A stretch of DNA of 64,000 bases from an uncultured Prevotella sp. (GCA_905233825.1 CAJOFE010000002.1:1-64000); one strand, 5' to 3'. Numbered from the stretch's first letter, positions 1 to 7,663 are shown. The notes: generated by a model not told the origin, from the letters alone. A program made the numbers and translations.

Positions 1-1
1 G

Positions 2-571
2 GCATTAACTAATCTTCCGATGCGCATTGACGCTCGCCGTAACAACAACGAGTCGAGCACCAAGTATGGACGCATCTATCCTGCGCTCTATCTGCGCGGC
101 TGCCTCTCGACGGGAGGTCTTGTAGAGCACATGGCTGAACATGGCTCGCTTGTGACTGGTGAGGCGCTGGCACTCGTTTTGGCCCAGCTGAAGAAGTGTA
201 TCCCCGAACTGCTGTCTCAGGGTTACTCTGTGGAGCTGGAGGGTCTGGGCATCTTCTATCCGACCATCAAGAGTTCATCGACTGCTGGCAAGAGCGATGT
301 GGAAACCTTCATCGCAACTCCTTGTGATGACATGATCGACGGTGTGTTCATGCGCTTCCTGCCCATCGGCGACGATGTGCGCAAGCTGCGCTCGAAGTAT
401 TTCGCCGAGCGTTGCACCTTCGAGAAGGGTGACTATGTGAAGGTGAACCTGGTCGTTGATTCTCAGACTGGCAAGAAGACCACCTGGACTGAGCGCATCC
501 CGCTCGACAAGTGGGATGAGTACAAGGCAAATGGTGGAAGTGCGGTTCCGACGAGACCTGACGGGAATTAA
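2..571 (+). CDS. HU-like DNA-binding protein (HU-HIG type), 5' end probably outside window
   Basis: This is a small basic protein of the Bacteroidales HU-like family. Such proteins bind DNA as dimers through a helical body and a beta arm. The stretch from about residue 21 to 80 (KYGRIYPALYLRG, then LSTGGLVEHMAEHGSLVTGEA, then VELEGLGIFYPTIKS) has the strand-helix-helix-strand pattern of the HU-HIG group, with a charged C-terminal extension. The frame is open back to base 2 and family members usually have a short leader before this point, so the first in-window ATG (base 20) may not be the true start. The stop codon TAA lies inside a repeat of the form AATTAAGAATTAAG. The specific role is unknown; architectural chromatin function is inferred from the family. 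Confidence 0.7.
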   Translation, partial: ALTNLPMRIDARRNNNESSTKYGRIYPALYLRGCLSTGGLVEHMAEHGSLVTGEALALVLAQLKKCIPELLSQGYSVELEGLGIFYPTIKSSSTAGKSDVETFIATPCDDMIDGVFMRFLPIGDDVRKLRSKYFAERCTFEKGDYVKVNLVVDSQTGKKTTWTERIPLDKWDEYKANGGSAVPTRPDGN

Positions 572-762
572 GAATTAAGAGTTAAGAATTAAGAGGTGTC
601 GGCTTCGCCGAGTAGGAAGGAGAAAGTAAGAAGGAGGATGTACTTCTTACATCTTCCCTCTTACTTGCCCGCAGGGCAACACCTCTAAAATCTAAAATCT
701 AAATTCTAAATTGCCCATTGGGCAACACCTCTAAATTCTAAAATCCAAATTCAAACTTCAAA
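561..762 (+). repeat. Composite dispersed repeat after HU-like gene
   Basis: The 222-base gap between the HU-like gene and the next convergent gene is filled by a mosaic of direct repeats. It contains AATTAAGAATTAAGAG units, a block GGTGTCGGCTTCGCCGAG, AGTAGGAAG, GATGTACTTCT, and then ATCTAAAATCTAAA units and two copies of GGGCAACACCTCTAAA. The same ordered blocks occur on the minus strand at 55334-55437. In both places the stop codon of the upstream gene is provided by the first AATTAA unit. No gene is visible here. Confidence 0.75.
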
Positions 763-793
763 AGTTTCACTATTATCTTGGCACGGGCAGATG

Positions 794-1753
794 CTACTTC
801 AGCATCACTTTCTTACCATTGATGATGTTCAGGCCGCGACGCGGGGTGGTGCGGCGAACGCCGTTGAGGTCGTAGATGCCTTGATAAGCTGGAAGTAGTG
901 AGTGTTGAGTGGTAAGTGGTGAGTGGATGGCAGTGGCGGTGGTGGTGAAGGTGTGAGTGCCGCCTCCATAGGTAATGGTGCCGTCGGCCTTCACATGCTT
1001 GCCGCCATAGTCGAGCACGGCGATGTTGAGCTTTCCGTCTTCCATGTAGAAGTTGCCGGAGTTCTCGTCCTCGTGACCTGTAGTCTGGCCTGTAGCGGCA
1101 ATCTCATCGTCCTGCTCCACCTGTATGCCGTCGTCCTCAACGCCACTGATGGTGATGGTGCCGCTCTCCATGAGGAAGTATTCCTTGCAGTGGATGCCGT
1201 CCTTGGGGGCTGCGGTGATGTTGACGGTGCAGTTCTTCAGCTCCATATATTCTTTGCTGTAGATGCCATGGCGGCTACGGCCCACGATGTTGAGGGTGCC
1301 CTTGCCCTTGAACTCAGTATGGCCCTTGCTATGGAAGCAGCCGTTGTAGTCGTCGTTGGGACCGTCGGTGAGGGTGTTGGTGGTTCCGCTCTTCACGCTG
1401 ACGTCGATGCGTTTGCCGTTCTGTATGTTGATGGCAGGGCCCGAGGGGTTGGTGAGCGTGAGGCCGTTGAGCGCCACCGTACACTTGTAGGAGCCTTCCA
1501 GGTAGAACTCACCATCGGTAGAGCTGCCTTTGAGGAGGTAGGTAATCTCGCCGACCTTGTTGCCCTGGAAAGTAGCTGCCTGCACCAGCTTCACGTGGGA
1601 GCCGCTGCTGTTGTTGGTGATGTAGCTGCTGATATTGCTGGCTACGGTGACGGTGGCGGAGTTGCCGTTGAAGGCAATCTCCACCGTATTGTCATCGATG
1701 GCCAGCACGTTGCCAGCCACGAGGAGGGCCGCACAGAATAGGGTCGTTCTCAT
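794..1753 (-). CDS. Secreted carbohydrate-binding-domain protein with C-terminal sorting signal
   Basis: This 319-residue protein has a signal peptide (residues 1-18, ending VLA). A body of repeated short beta-turn units follows, such as FKGKGTLNIVGRSRHGIYS and MELKNCTVNITAAPKDGI, as in parallel beta-helix proteins of the Cthe_2159 carbohydrate-binding type. The tail IYDLNGVRR...GLNIINGKKV resembles the C-terminal signal of Bacteroidetes secreted proteins. Just before that tail, residues around 278-290 (HSPLTTQHSLLP) are encoded by a dispersed direct repeat and are probably an insertion. It lies one base downstream of the lipoprotein gene on the same strand and is probably cotranscribed with it. 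Ligand binding is inferred from the family only. Confidence 0.65.
   Translation of the reverse strand: MRTTLFCAALLVAGNVLAIDDNTVEIAFNGNSATVTVASNISSYITNNSSGSHVKLVQAATFQGNKVGEITYLLKGSSTDGEFYLEGSYKCTVALNGLTLTNPSGPAINIQNGKRIDVSVKSGTTNTLTDGPNDDYNGCFHSKGHTEFKGKGTLNIVGRSRHGIYSKEYMELKNCTVNITAAPKDGIHCKEYFLMESGTITISGVEDDGIQVEQDDEIAATGQTTGHEDENSGNFYMEDGKLNIAVLDYGGKHVKADGTITYGGGTHTFTTTATAIHSPLTTQHSLLPAYQGIYDLNGVRRTTPRRGLNIINGKKVMLK
892..930 (-). repeat. In-frame HSPLTT-type direct repeat
   Basis: On the minus strand this reads as near-tandem units of CCACTCACCA/CCACTTACCA and is translated as HSPLTTQHS. The same DNA and peptide recur inside unrelated genes elsewhere in the window: menF, menD, the TonB receptor, the M15 peptidase, the FHA protein and the HU-SPOR protein. 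Confidence 0.7.
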
Positions 1754-1754
1754 A

Positions 1755-2333
1755 CTATTGTCCGATGAGGTTTCCTACTGCTTCCTTCACGTCGTTGGCC
1801 TTCTCGACCACTTCCTTGGCTTCGTTCACCTTGTCGGTGACGGCACCTGTGACCTCATCGACCTTGTCGCCAAGGGCTTCGGCAGCGCCTTCCACCTGCT
1901 CACCTACGGCACCTGCAGCGTTGTCAACGACACCCACGAGGCCCAGCAGCTGCTCTACGGGCTGCTCGCTGACGCTCTTGATGAGTTCCTGAGCACGCTC
2001 AGCCACGTCGCTGTTGGTAATCTTACCCAGCACCTCGCCTATCTTGGCAGCATTGTCCTTGAGGAAGGTCTGAGCGGTGCCCAGATACTCCTTGGCCTTC
2101 TGGGGATTGTCCTTGATGAAGCCGATGGCCTTCTCCTGAATATTGCCGATGAGAGCGAAGAGACCTTCGCCATTGCCGTCGTTGAGCTGCTTCTCCAATG
2201 CGGCGTTCAGTTCGGAAGTCTCGTCGGGAGCTTCAGCCTGGGGATCACTCTGTCCGGGAGTAGCAGTCTTGCCCAGACACGATGTCAGCGTGATGGCAGC
2301 AACAGCCATCAGTGCAAAGAATAATTTTCTCAT
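1755..2333 (-). CDS. Ala/Glu-rich lipoprotein, function unknown
   Basis: This 192-residue protein starts with a lipoprotein signal (hydrophobic residues 5-17, lipobox LTSC at about 16-19), so it should be acylated and anchored in the envelope. The rest is rich in Ala, Glu, Val and Lys, with helical heptad-like runs in the C-terminal half (DKVDEVTGAVTDKVNEAKEV and following) that suggest an amphipathic helix or coiled coil. I recognise no enzyme motif. It is the first gene of a two-gene minus-strand unit with the carbohydrate-binding-domain protein, and a well-formed promoter lies at 2382-2413. Confidence 0.7.
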   Translation of the reverse strand: MRKLFFALMAVAAITLTSCLGKTATPGQSDPQAEAPDETSELNAALEKQLNDGNGEGLFALIGNIQEKAIGFIKDNPQKAKEYLGTAQTFLKDNAAKIGEVLGKITNSDVAERAQELIKSVSEQPVEQLLGLVGVVDNAAGAVGEQVEGAAEALGDKVDEVTGAVTDKVNEAKEVVEKANDVKEAVGNLIGQ

Positions 2334-2381
2334 AGGTCTAAATGTTTTTAAAAAATGTTAGTTAATTGTTTAATTCGGGGG

Positions 2382-2413
2382 CAAAATTAAGAAAATAAAT
2401 CGACGTGTGCAAA
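2382..2413 (-). promoter_or_regulatory. Bacteroidetes-type promoter for the lipoprotein gene
   Basis: Read on the minus strand: TTTG (2413-2410), a 20-nt spacer, then TAATTTTG (2389-2382), matching the Bacteroidetes -33/-7 consensus. It diverges from the ROK promoter at 2429-2460. Confidence 0.75.
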
Positions 2414-2428
2414 AAAAAAGGCAAATCA

Positions 2429-2460
2429 TTTGGCAATTTTGAAAATAATTAGTATTTTTG
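2429..2460 (+). promoter_or_regulatory. Bacteroidetes-type promoter for the ROK gene pair
   Basis: TTTG (2429-2432), 20-nt spacer, TATTTTTG (2453-2460). This placement decides the start of the first ROK gene: an in-frame TTG at 2430 lies inside the -33 box and so cannot be in the transcript, while ATG 2496 lies about 35 nt downstream. Confidence 0.75.
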
Positions 2461-2495
2461 CCACTTCTAATGAACTTCTCATATATATACAGTGT

Positions 2496-3476
2496 ATGAT
2501 ACAGAATGTTTCATCGACCCGGGTAATCGGCATAAACATCAGCCTCAGCGCTACGACTTATGCTATTGTTGATGTGCGTGGAAACATCATTGCCCAAGAA
2601 GAATTCCCCACACTGGAGCACCCTGATATCAATGAGTATGTGGCTTTCCTCAGCAAAAAGCTGGTGGAAATCATGGAAGCCAACGGTGGTTTCAACTCTG
2701 TACGCTCAGTAGGCATCGGCGTGCTGAGCGGCAACTTCGTGACTGGATGTATCGAGCACTCGCCTGCTCTGCCCTGGAAGGGAGACGTGCCTCTGGCCAA
2801 GCTACTGAGCAGCCGTCTGGGAAAGGCCGTAGCTGTGGGTAACAATGCCCATGCAAGAGCATTGGGCGAGCATGCCTTCGGCAATGCACGCGGCATGAAC
2901 AACTTCATCGTCATCACCCTGGGCGACGGACTGGGCAGCTGCGTATTCTCCAACGGAAAGCCGCATCTGGGCAGAGACGGCTTTGCAGGAGAGATAGGCC
3001 ACGTCTGCATCAATCCCAACGGACGCCAGTGCGGATGCGGAGCACGAGGATGTCTGGAGACCTATTGTGCTCGCGACGGCATCATCATGACAGCCCGCAA
3101 ACTGATGGAGCAGAGCGACAAGCCGTCGCTCATGCGCGACTGCAAGAATCTGACGCCGGAAGCCATCACTGCCTTCTGCGAAAAGGGCGACGAGATGGCC
3201 ATCGAGGTCTATCAGCGCACAGGAAAGATGCTGGGAATGGGACTGTCGGCCTATGCATCGGTTATGAATCCCGAGGCCATCATCTTCACGGGTGGTGTGT
3301 CGAAGGCCGCCCACTGGCTCTTGGATCCTGCGCAGCAGACCTTCGAGGAGAATGTGTTCCACAATGTCAGGGGCAGAGTGAAGTTCCTCCCCTCGACACT
3401 CACCGACAAAGAACGCAACGTATTGGGAGCAAGCGCATTGGCATGGGAAGTGGAAGAATTATCTTTGTTCACATAA
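2496..3476 (+). CDS. ROK-family protein, probable catalytically impaired paralogue
   Basis: This 326-residue ROK (sugar kinase/glucokinase-like) protein has no N-terminal helix-turn-helix, so it has the form of a kinase rather than a repressor. The ROK zinc motif is intact (GHVCINPNGRQCGCGARGC, about residues 170-190, then LE). However, the Asp of the phosphate-binding DIGGT-like motif is Asn (GINISLSAT), and the catalytic Asp of the NDA motif is Asn (GNNAHARALGE). The adjacent paralogue keeps Asp at both sites. The start at ATG 2496 is chosen by alignment with that paralogue (nearly equal length) and by the promoter position. It may be a non-catalytic partner or a sugar sensor; this is inference. 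Confidence 0.75.
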   Translation: MIQNVSSTRVIGINISLSATTYAIVDVRGNIIAQEEFPTLEHPDINEYVAFLSKKLVEIMEANGGFNSVRSVGIGVLSGNFVTGCIEHSPALPWKGDVPLAKLLSSRLGKAVAVGNNAHARALGEHAFGNARGMNNFIVITLGDGLGSCVFSNGKPHLGRDGFAGEIGHVCINPNGRQCGCGARGCLETYCARDGIIMTARKLMEQSDKPSLMRDCKNLTPEAITAFCEKGDEMAIEVYQRTGKMLGMGLSAYASVMNPEAIIFTGGVSKAAHWLLDPAQQTFEENVFHNVRGRVKFLPSTLTDKERNVLGASALAWEVEELSLFT

Positions 3477-3490
3477 ACTAAAAAAGACAT

Positions 3491-4474
3491 ATGAGTTTGA
3501 ACGAAACCGTAAAAAGCCGAGTCATCGGTGTGGATATCAGTCTAGACCGTACGAGCTACGCCATCGTTGATGTGCGTGGAAATATCATTGCACGCGACGG
3601 ATTTAATACTTATGAATATCCCAACGTGAGTGAGTATGTAAGTACGCTCTGCGAGAAAACTGTGATGCTGGCCGAGGAGAACGGCGGTTATGAGCACATC
3701 CGCTCAATGGGCATCAGCGCGCCCAGCGGAAATAATCTGACAGGATGTATTGAGAATGCGCCCAACCTGATCTGGAAAGGCATCGTGCCTATGGCTGCCA
3801 TGCTGCGCGACCGCATGGGCATTGCCGTAGCACTGGGCAACGATGCCCATCTGGCAGGCATGGGTGAGCATGCATTCGGCAGTGCTCACGGCATGAAGAA
3901 CTTCATACTGGTGACTCTGGGACATGGCATCGGCAGCTGCATTTTCTCGAATGGCGAGGTACACTTGGGAACCGATGGCTTTGCCGGCGAAGTGGGCCAC
4001 ACCTGCATCATCCCTAATGGACGCACCTGCGGCTGTGGTAAGAAAGGATGCCTGGAAGCCTATTGTGGTGCCAAAGGTATTGTCATGACAGCAGAGGAGA
4101 TGATGGCAGAAAGCGACAAGCCGTCGCTAATGCGCACCATCGACAAGCTGACACCCAAGAGTATTACCGAGTGCTGCGAACAGGGCGACGAGATGGCCAT
4201 TGAGGTCTATCGGCGCACAGGAAAACTGCTCGGCCTGACCATGTCGGGTTATGCCTCGCTGCTCGACCCGGAAGCCATCATCTTTGCAGGCGGCATATCG
4301 AAAGCAGGAAACTGGATTCTGGAGCCTGCCTACGAGGAATTCGAGAAGCATGTCTTCCATAACATCCGAGGACGAGTGAAATTACTGCTCTCTGCACTCG
4401 AAGACCACGAACGCGACGTGCTCGGAGCCAGCGCATTGGCTTGGGGTATCAAGGAATACTCGCTGTTTAAGTAA
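3491..4474 (+). CDS. ROK-family sugar kinase (glucokinase-like)
   Basis: This 327-residue ROK protein should transfer phosphate from ATP to a hexose in the cytoplasm. It has the N-terminal nucleotide-binding strand (GVDISLDRTSYAIVD), the catalytic Asp in GNDAHLAGMGEHAFG, and the zinc motif GHTCIIPNGRTCGCGKKGC followed by LEAYC. The substrate cannot be told from sequence; glucose or N-acylmannosamine-type sugars are typical. It lies 14 nt after a close paralogue of similar length with the same opening (YAIVDVRGNIIA in both), so the pair arose by tandem duplication and is probably cotranscribed. Confidence 0.8.
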   Translation: MSLNETVKSRVIGVDISLDRTSYAIVDVRGNIIARDGFNTYEYPNVSEYVSTLCEKTVMLAEENGGYEHIRSMGISAPSGNNLTGCIENAPNLIWKGIVPMAAMLRDRMGIAVALGNDAHLAGMGEHAFGSAHGMKNFILVTLGHGIGSCIFSNGEVHLGTDGFAGEVGHTCIIPNGRTCGCGKKGCLEAYCGAKGIVMTAEEMMAESDKPSLMRTIDKLTPKSITECCEQGDEMAIEVYRRTGKLLGLTMSGYASLLDPEAIIFAGGISKAGNWILEPAYEEFEKHVFHNIRGRVKLLLSALEDHERDVLGASALAWGIKEYSLFK

Positions 4475-4496
4475 GAGGTGAGAGGTAAGTAGAAAG

Positions 4497-4907
4497 ATGA
4501 ATGTAGAAGAGATTAACGAAATCATCAACGCGAAGCCCAATCTCAGCACCGCCCTCGGGATGGAATTTATCTCCACACCCGAGGACGATACTTGTATGGC
4601 CTGTATGAAAGTGGATGAGCGCAACCGCCAGCCCTTTGGTTTTCTGAGCGGTGGTGCCTCGCTGGCTCTGGCCGAGAATGTGGCAGGTGTCGGCTCATCG
4701 GCACTATGTCCGAGCTGTGCCTGTGTAGGCATCGAGGTAAGCGGAAGCCATGTGAAGGCCGTAGTCGAGGGCGACACCGTCACGGCCTATGCCCGCCTGC
4801 TGCATCAGGGTACCACATTGCACGTCTGGAACGTTGATATCAAGGACACCGCTGGCGACCTCATCTCTAACGTACGCGTCACCAACTACGTCATCAAGGC
4901 CAAATGA
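4497..4907 (+). CDS. menI: Hotdog thioesterase, probable 1,4-dihydroxy-2-naphthoyl-CoA hydrolase
   Basis: This 136-residue single-hotdog protein of the PaaI/YbgC-like group is predicted to release 1,4-dihydroxy-2-naphthoate from its CoA thioester after MenB. The FGFLSGGASLALAE segment (about residues 48-61) matches the substrate-binding helix region of these thioesterases, including the catalytic acid. Its 3' end overlaps menF by 4 nt (ATGA), so it is translationally coupled to the menaquinone genes; this context is the main reason for the specific assignment. Family membership is clear and the substrate is inferred. Confidence 0.75.
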   Translation: MNVEEINEIINAKPNLSTALGMEFISTPEDDTCMACMKVDERNRQPFGFLSGGASLALAENVAGVGSSALCPSCACVGIEVSGSHVKAVVEGDTVTAYARLLHQGTTLHVWNVDIKDTAGDLISNVRVTNYVIKAK

Positions 4908-5989
4908 GCAGTTTCGCTATCTTCCGACTGCCCCATGCCAACCACTGCACACTGATTGAGGGCGAGGTACAGACGCTGTCGTCACTGACCGACCTCAACG
5001 GCCGACAAGGCTTTGTCATTGCCCCCTTTGTCGTTACGGAAGAGACGCCCATACTACTGATACAAGACACACAAAAGACTCTCCCCCGTCCCCTCCCTGT
5101 GAGGGAGGGGAGAAATTACCTTTCCAGCAGACACGACCTTAACGTATCTACTCCCCACCCTCACAGGGAGGGGTCGGGGGAGGGTCTCTATCCTTTCTCC
5201 ACTTTCCACTCCGCCCTTCTCGCTGGCCACTTCCAGAAGCTGGTGCTCGCTCGCTGTGCCATTGAACCCAACGACGGCTCAGTAGAACCTATCACCCTCT
5301 TTGAACGGGCCTGTGAGCACTATCCACGCATGTTCATAGCCTTGGTCAGCACCCCTCAAAGCGGCATCTGGCTCACGGCTACACCCGAAGTCCTGTTAGA
5401 GAGTCTGCCCCAGCCTGGCATGATGCGCACCATAGCCCTTGCAGGCACCATGCGCCTGCACGATGACGAGCTCGACGGTGAAGGTCTGCACCTGCGCTGG
5501 TCCACAAAAAACATCCAGGAGCAGCGTTATGTGGCCTCCTATATCGCCGACACGCTGAAACGCCTTGGCATCGACTATGAGGAGGAAGGGCCGCGCACAG
5601 TACGTGCTGCCAATCTAGTGCATCTGCGTAGCGACTTCACTTTTGGGTATGATAGTACGCACGCGGGAAACCTCTTGAAAGCCCTCCACCCTACTCCTGC
5701 TGTCTGTGGACTTCCCAAGAAAGAAGCTCAAGCATTCATCCTACAGAATGAGCCTACCCCGCGCCAATACTACAGCGGCTTCATGGGACCACTCCACTTA
5801 CCGCTTACCACTCACCACTCACCTCTCGCGACTCACCTTTACGTCTCCCTGCGCTGCATGCAGATTGAGGACGACTGCTATCGCCTTTACGCCGGTGGCG
5901 GACTGCTACGCGACAGCACATTCGACAAAGAGTGGCAAGAGACAGAAGCCAAGATGGAAACCATGCGCCAGATCATCAATCATCAATAA
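4904..5989 (+). CDS. menF: Isochorismate synthase
   Basis: This 361-residue chorismate-utilising enzyme converts chorismate to isochorismate, the first step of menaquinone synthesis. The C-terminal two thirds carry the family motifs: KLVLARC, LAGTMRL, VRAANLVHLRSDF, LHPTPAVCGLPKKEA and YYSGFMGPL. Two stretches do not look native. About residues 60-95 are encoded by a G/C-rich inverted-repeat element (5079-5184), and about residues 297-312 (LPLTTHHSPLATHL) by the HSPLTT-type repeat. Both leave the frame open, so the protein is probably functional. It overlaps menI by 4 nt and is followed by menD after 21 nt. Confidence 0.88.
   Translation: MSSFAIFRLPHANHCTLIEGEVQTLSSLTDLNGRQGFVIAPFVVTEETPILLIQDTQKTLPRPLPVREGRNYLSSRHDLNVSTPHPHREGSGEGLYPFSTFHSALLAGHFQKLVLARCAIEPNDGSVEPITLFERACEHYPRMFIALVSTPQSGIWLTATPEVLLESLPQPGMMRTIALAGTMRLHDDELDGEGLHLRWSTKNIQEQRYVASYIADTLKRLGIDYEEEGPRTVRAANLVHLRSDFTFGYDSTHAGNLLKALHPTPAVCGLPKKEAQAFILQNEPTPRQYYSGFMGPLHLPLTTHHSPLATHLYVSLRCMQIEDDCYRLYAGGGLLRDSTFDKEWQETEAKMETMRQIINHQ
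5079..5184 (+). repeat. G/C-rich inverted-repeat element inside menF
   Basis: Two 34-nt arms (5079-5112 and 5151-5184) are near-perfect inverted copies around a 38-nt spacer. Each arm holds its own small palindrome (CCCTCCCTGTGAGGGAGGGG in the left arm). The reading frame passes through without a stop (translated PLPVREGRNYLSS...HREGSGEG). Partial copies of the same element are found in menD, menE, the nucleoside kinase, the TonB receptor and the Nudix gene. Confidence 0.8.
5792..5838 (+). repeat. In-frame HSPLTT-type direct repeat in menF
   Basis: Near-tandem units CCACTTACCGCTTACCACTC then ACCACTCACCTCTCGCGACTC, translated as LPLTTHHSPLATH. This is the best-developed copy of the dispersed in-frame repeat. 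Confidence 0.7.
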
Positions 5990-6010
5990 GTAAATCTTAA
6001 ATCTCAGAAA

Positions 6011-7663
6011 GTGTACTGCAATAAAGAGAATGTAAATATACTGACGGCCTTGCTCGTAGCACATGGAGTACGCCATGCGGTGGTCTGTCCAGGTAGCCGC
6101 AACGCCCCTATCGTGCATAACCTGAACGAGTGCCCTTCCATCACCTGCTATCCCGTCACCGACGAGCGCTCAGCAGGGTTCTTCGCACTCGGCATTGCTC
6201 AAGCCACCGACCAGCCCGTCGTGGTCTGCGTCACCAGTGGTACGGCACTGCTCAATGTGGCTCCCGCTGTGGCCGAGGCTCATTATCAGCACCAGTCGCT
6301 CATCGTCATCTCTGCCGACCGCCCCGCTGAGTGGATTGACCAGCTCGACGGTCAGACGCTCCGCCAGCCAGGCGCCTTGGAACCGTGGGTCAGCAAGACG
6401 GTGAATCTTCCAGAAATCAAAACCTATTCCCTCCCTCACAGGGAGCAATCTGGGGAGGGTTTCTTTTGCAACCGCTTAGTGAACGAGGCACTCATCGAGG
6501 CCACTGCCGACCATCATCCCTGCGTACACATCAACGTGCCCATCTCTGAGCCGCTGTTCGACTTCTCTGTAGAACAACTGCCTGACGAGCGCGTCATCCA
6601 TCGCTACAGCCCTGCCACCGACTACGACTGTCTGCCACAACCCCTGCTCGACGATTTTCTGCAGGCCCGTCGTCCGCTTATTGTCTTCGGACAGCTCAGT
6701 CCCCGTCGCTTCCACTACGAGGGTATCGACAATCTCTTCAGTCATGTCATTGTGCTACACGAGGCACTGGCACCCCTCACTAGCGTCAGCCATTTCGATG
6801 AAGCACTCACCTCTGATAGTTCACCACTCACCTCTATCCTTCCTGACTTCATTCTCTACGTGGGCGATGCCGTCGTAAGCAAGCGATTGAAACACTTCCT
6901 CCGTGAAGCTACCAATGCCCGTTGCTGGCGCGTCAGCCTGACGGGCGAGGTCGAGGACACGTTCCAGAACCTTCGTGGAGTGGTTGTGGGCGATGCCGAG
7001 AGCGTTCTCCAGTCGCTCAACAACAAGCTGGCAAAATATAAATGCTGTCCTGCTTCCGAACAAGCTGACTATCGCCGTCAGTGGCTACACCTGCTCAAAG
7101 AAGCCAAAGAACAAATTGATGCCGAGCAGCTACCGTGGGGCGAAGCTGCCGCTGTACGCCTGTTTGAGGAGCAACTGCAACAGGTGACATATCCCTACGA
7201 AGTGCACTATGCCAATTCCACCCCTATCCGCCTGGCTAACCGCTATGCACAGGGACATCCCGTGTGGTGCAACCGTGGCGTGAATGGCATCGAGGGCTCA
7301 CTCTCCACCGCTGCTGGTTTCAGCACAGTTCAGGGACTCATTTTCTGCGTCCTCGGCGACCTCAGCTTCTTCTACGATCAGAATGCACTTTGGAACCAGA
7401 ACATTGGTGGCAACCTGCGCATCCTACTGCTGAACAACGGTCACGGTGCCATCTTCGACACACTGACTGGCCTCAGCATGAGCCCCGTCAGCCACAGCTT
7501 CGTGGCCGGACAGCACACAACAACCGCCGAAGGCATCTGTCAGCAGAACGACATCTACTACCAGCAGGCCACCAACGAAGAAGAATTGCAGCAAGGTATG
7601 GCCTTGCTGCTAAAAGAGGAGTGGGCGCGCCCCATGCTATTAGAGGTTATCTGTCGTACTTAA
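6011..7663 (+). CDS. menD: 2-succinyl-5-enolpyruvyl-6-hydroxy-3-cyclohexene-1-carboxylate synthase
   Basis: This 550-residue thiamine-diphosphate enzyme joins isochorismate and 2-oxoglutarate in menaquinone synthesis. The N-terminal Pyr domain has VCPGSRNAPI and the activating Glu in TDERSAGFFALG. The C-terminal PP domain has the cofactor motif GDLSFFYDQNALWNQN (about residues 450-465). The start is GTG at 6011, chosen because the protein begins at the usual family position. About residues 137-148 (LPHREQSGEGFF) and 258-268 (SDSSPLTSIL) are encoded by dispersed repeats. It runs 17 nt into the convergent nucleoside kinase gene. Confidence 0.9.
   Translation: MYCNKENVNILTALLVAHGVRHAVVCPGSRNAPIVHNLNECPSITCYPVTDERSAGFFALGIAQATDQPVVVCVTSGTALLNVAPAVAEAHYQHQSLIVISADRPAEWIDQLDGQTLRQPGALEPWVSKTVNLPEIKTYSLPHREQSGEGFFCNRLVNEALIEATADHHPCVHINVPISEPLFDFSVEQLPDERVIHRYSPATDYDCLPQPLLDDFLQARRPLIVFGQLSPRRFHYEGIDNLFSHVIVLHEALAPLTSVSHFDEALTSDSSPLTSILPDFILYVGDAVVSKRLKHFLREATNARCWRVSLTGEVEDTFQNLRGVVVGDAESVLQSLNNKLAKYKCCPASEQADYRRQWLHLLKEAKEQIDAEQLPWGEAAAVRLFEEQLQQVTYPYEVHYANSTPIRLANRYAQGHPVWCNRGVNGIEGSLSTAAGFSTVQGLIFCVLGDLSFFYDQNALWNQNIGGNLRILLLNNGHGAIFDTLTGLSMSPVSHSFVAGQHTTTAEGICQQNDIYYQQATNEEELQQGMALLLKEEWARPMLLEVICRT
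6428..6460 (+). repeat. Half copy of the G/C-rich element inside menD
   Basis: CCCTCCCTCACAGGGAG followed by CAATCTGGGGAGGG is one arm of the element seen complete in menF. It is in frame, encoding SLPHREQSGEG. Confidence 0.6.
6804..6838 (+). repeat. In-frame HSPLTT-type repeat in menD
   Basis: CACTCACCTCTGATAGTTCACCACTCACCTC is translated as LTSDSSPLTS. It is a degenerate copy of the repeat family. Confidence 0.5.

Noticed and set aside
2430..2495. In-frame TTG start 22 codons upstream for the first ROK gene
   Set aside because: It lies in the -33 promoter box, and the paralogue downstream starts at the position matching ATG 2496.
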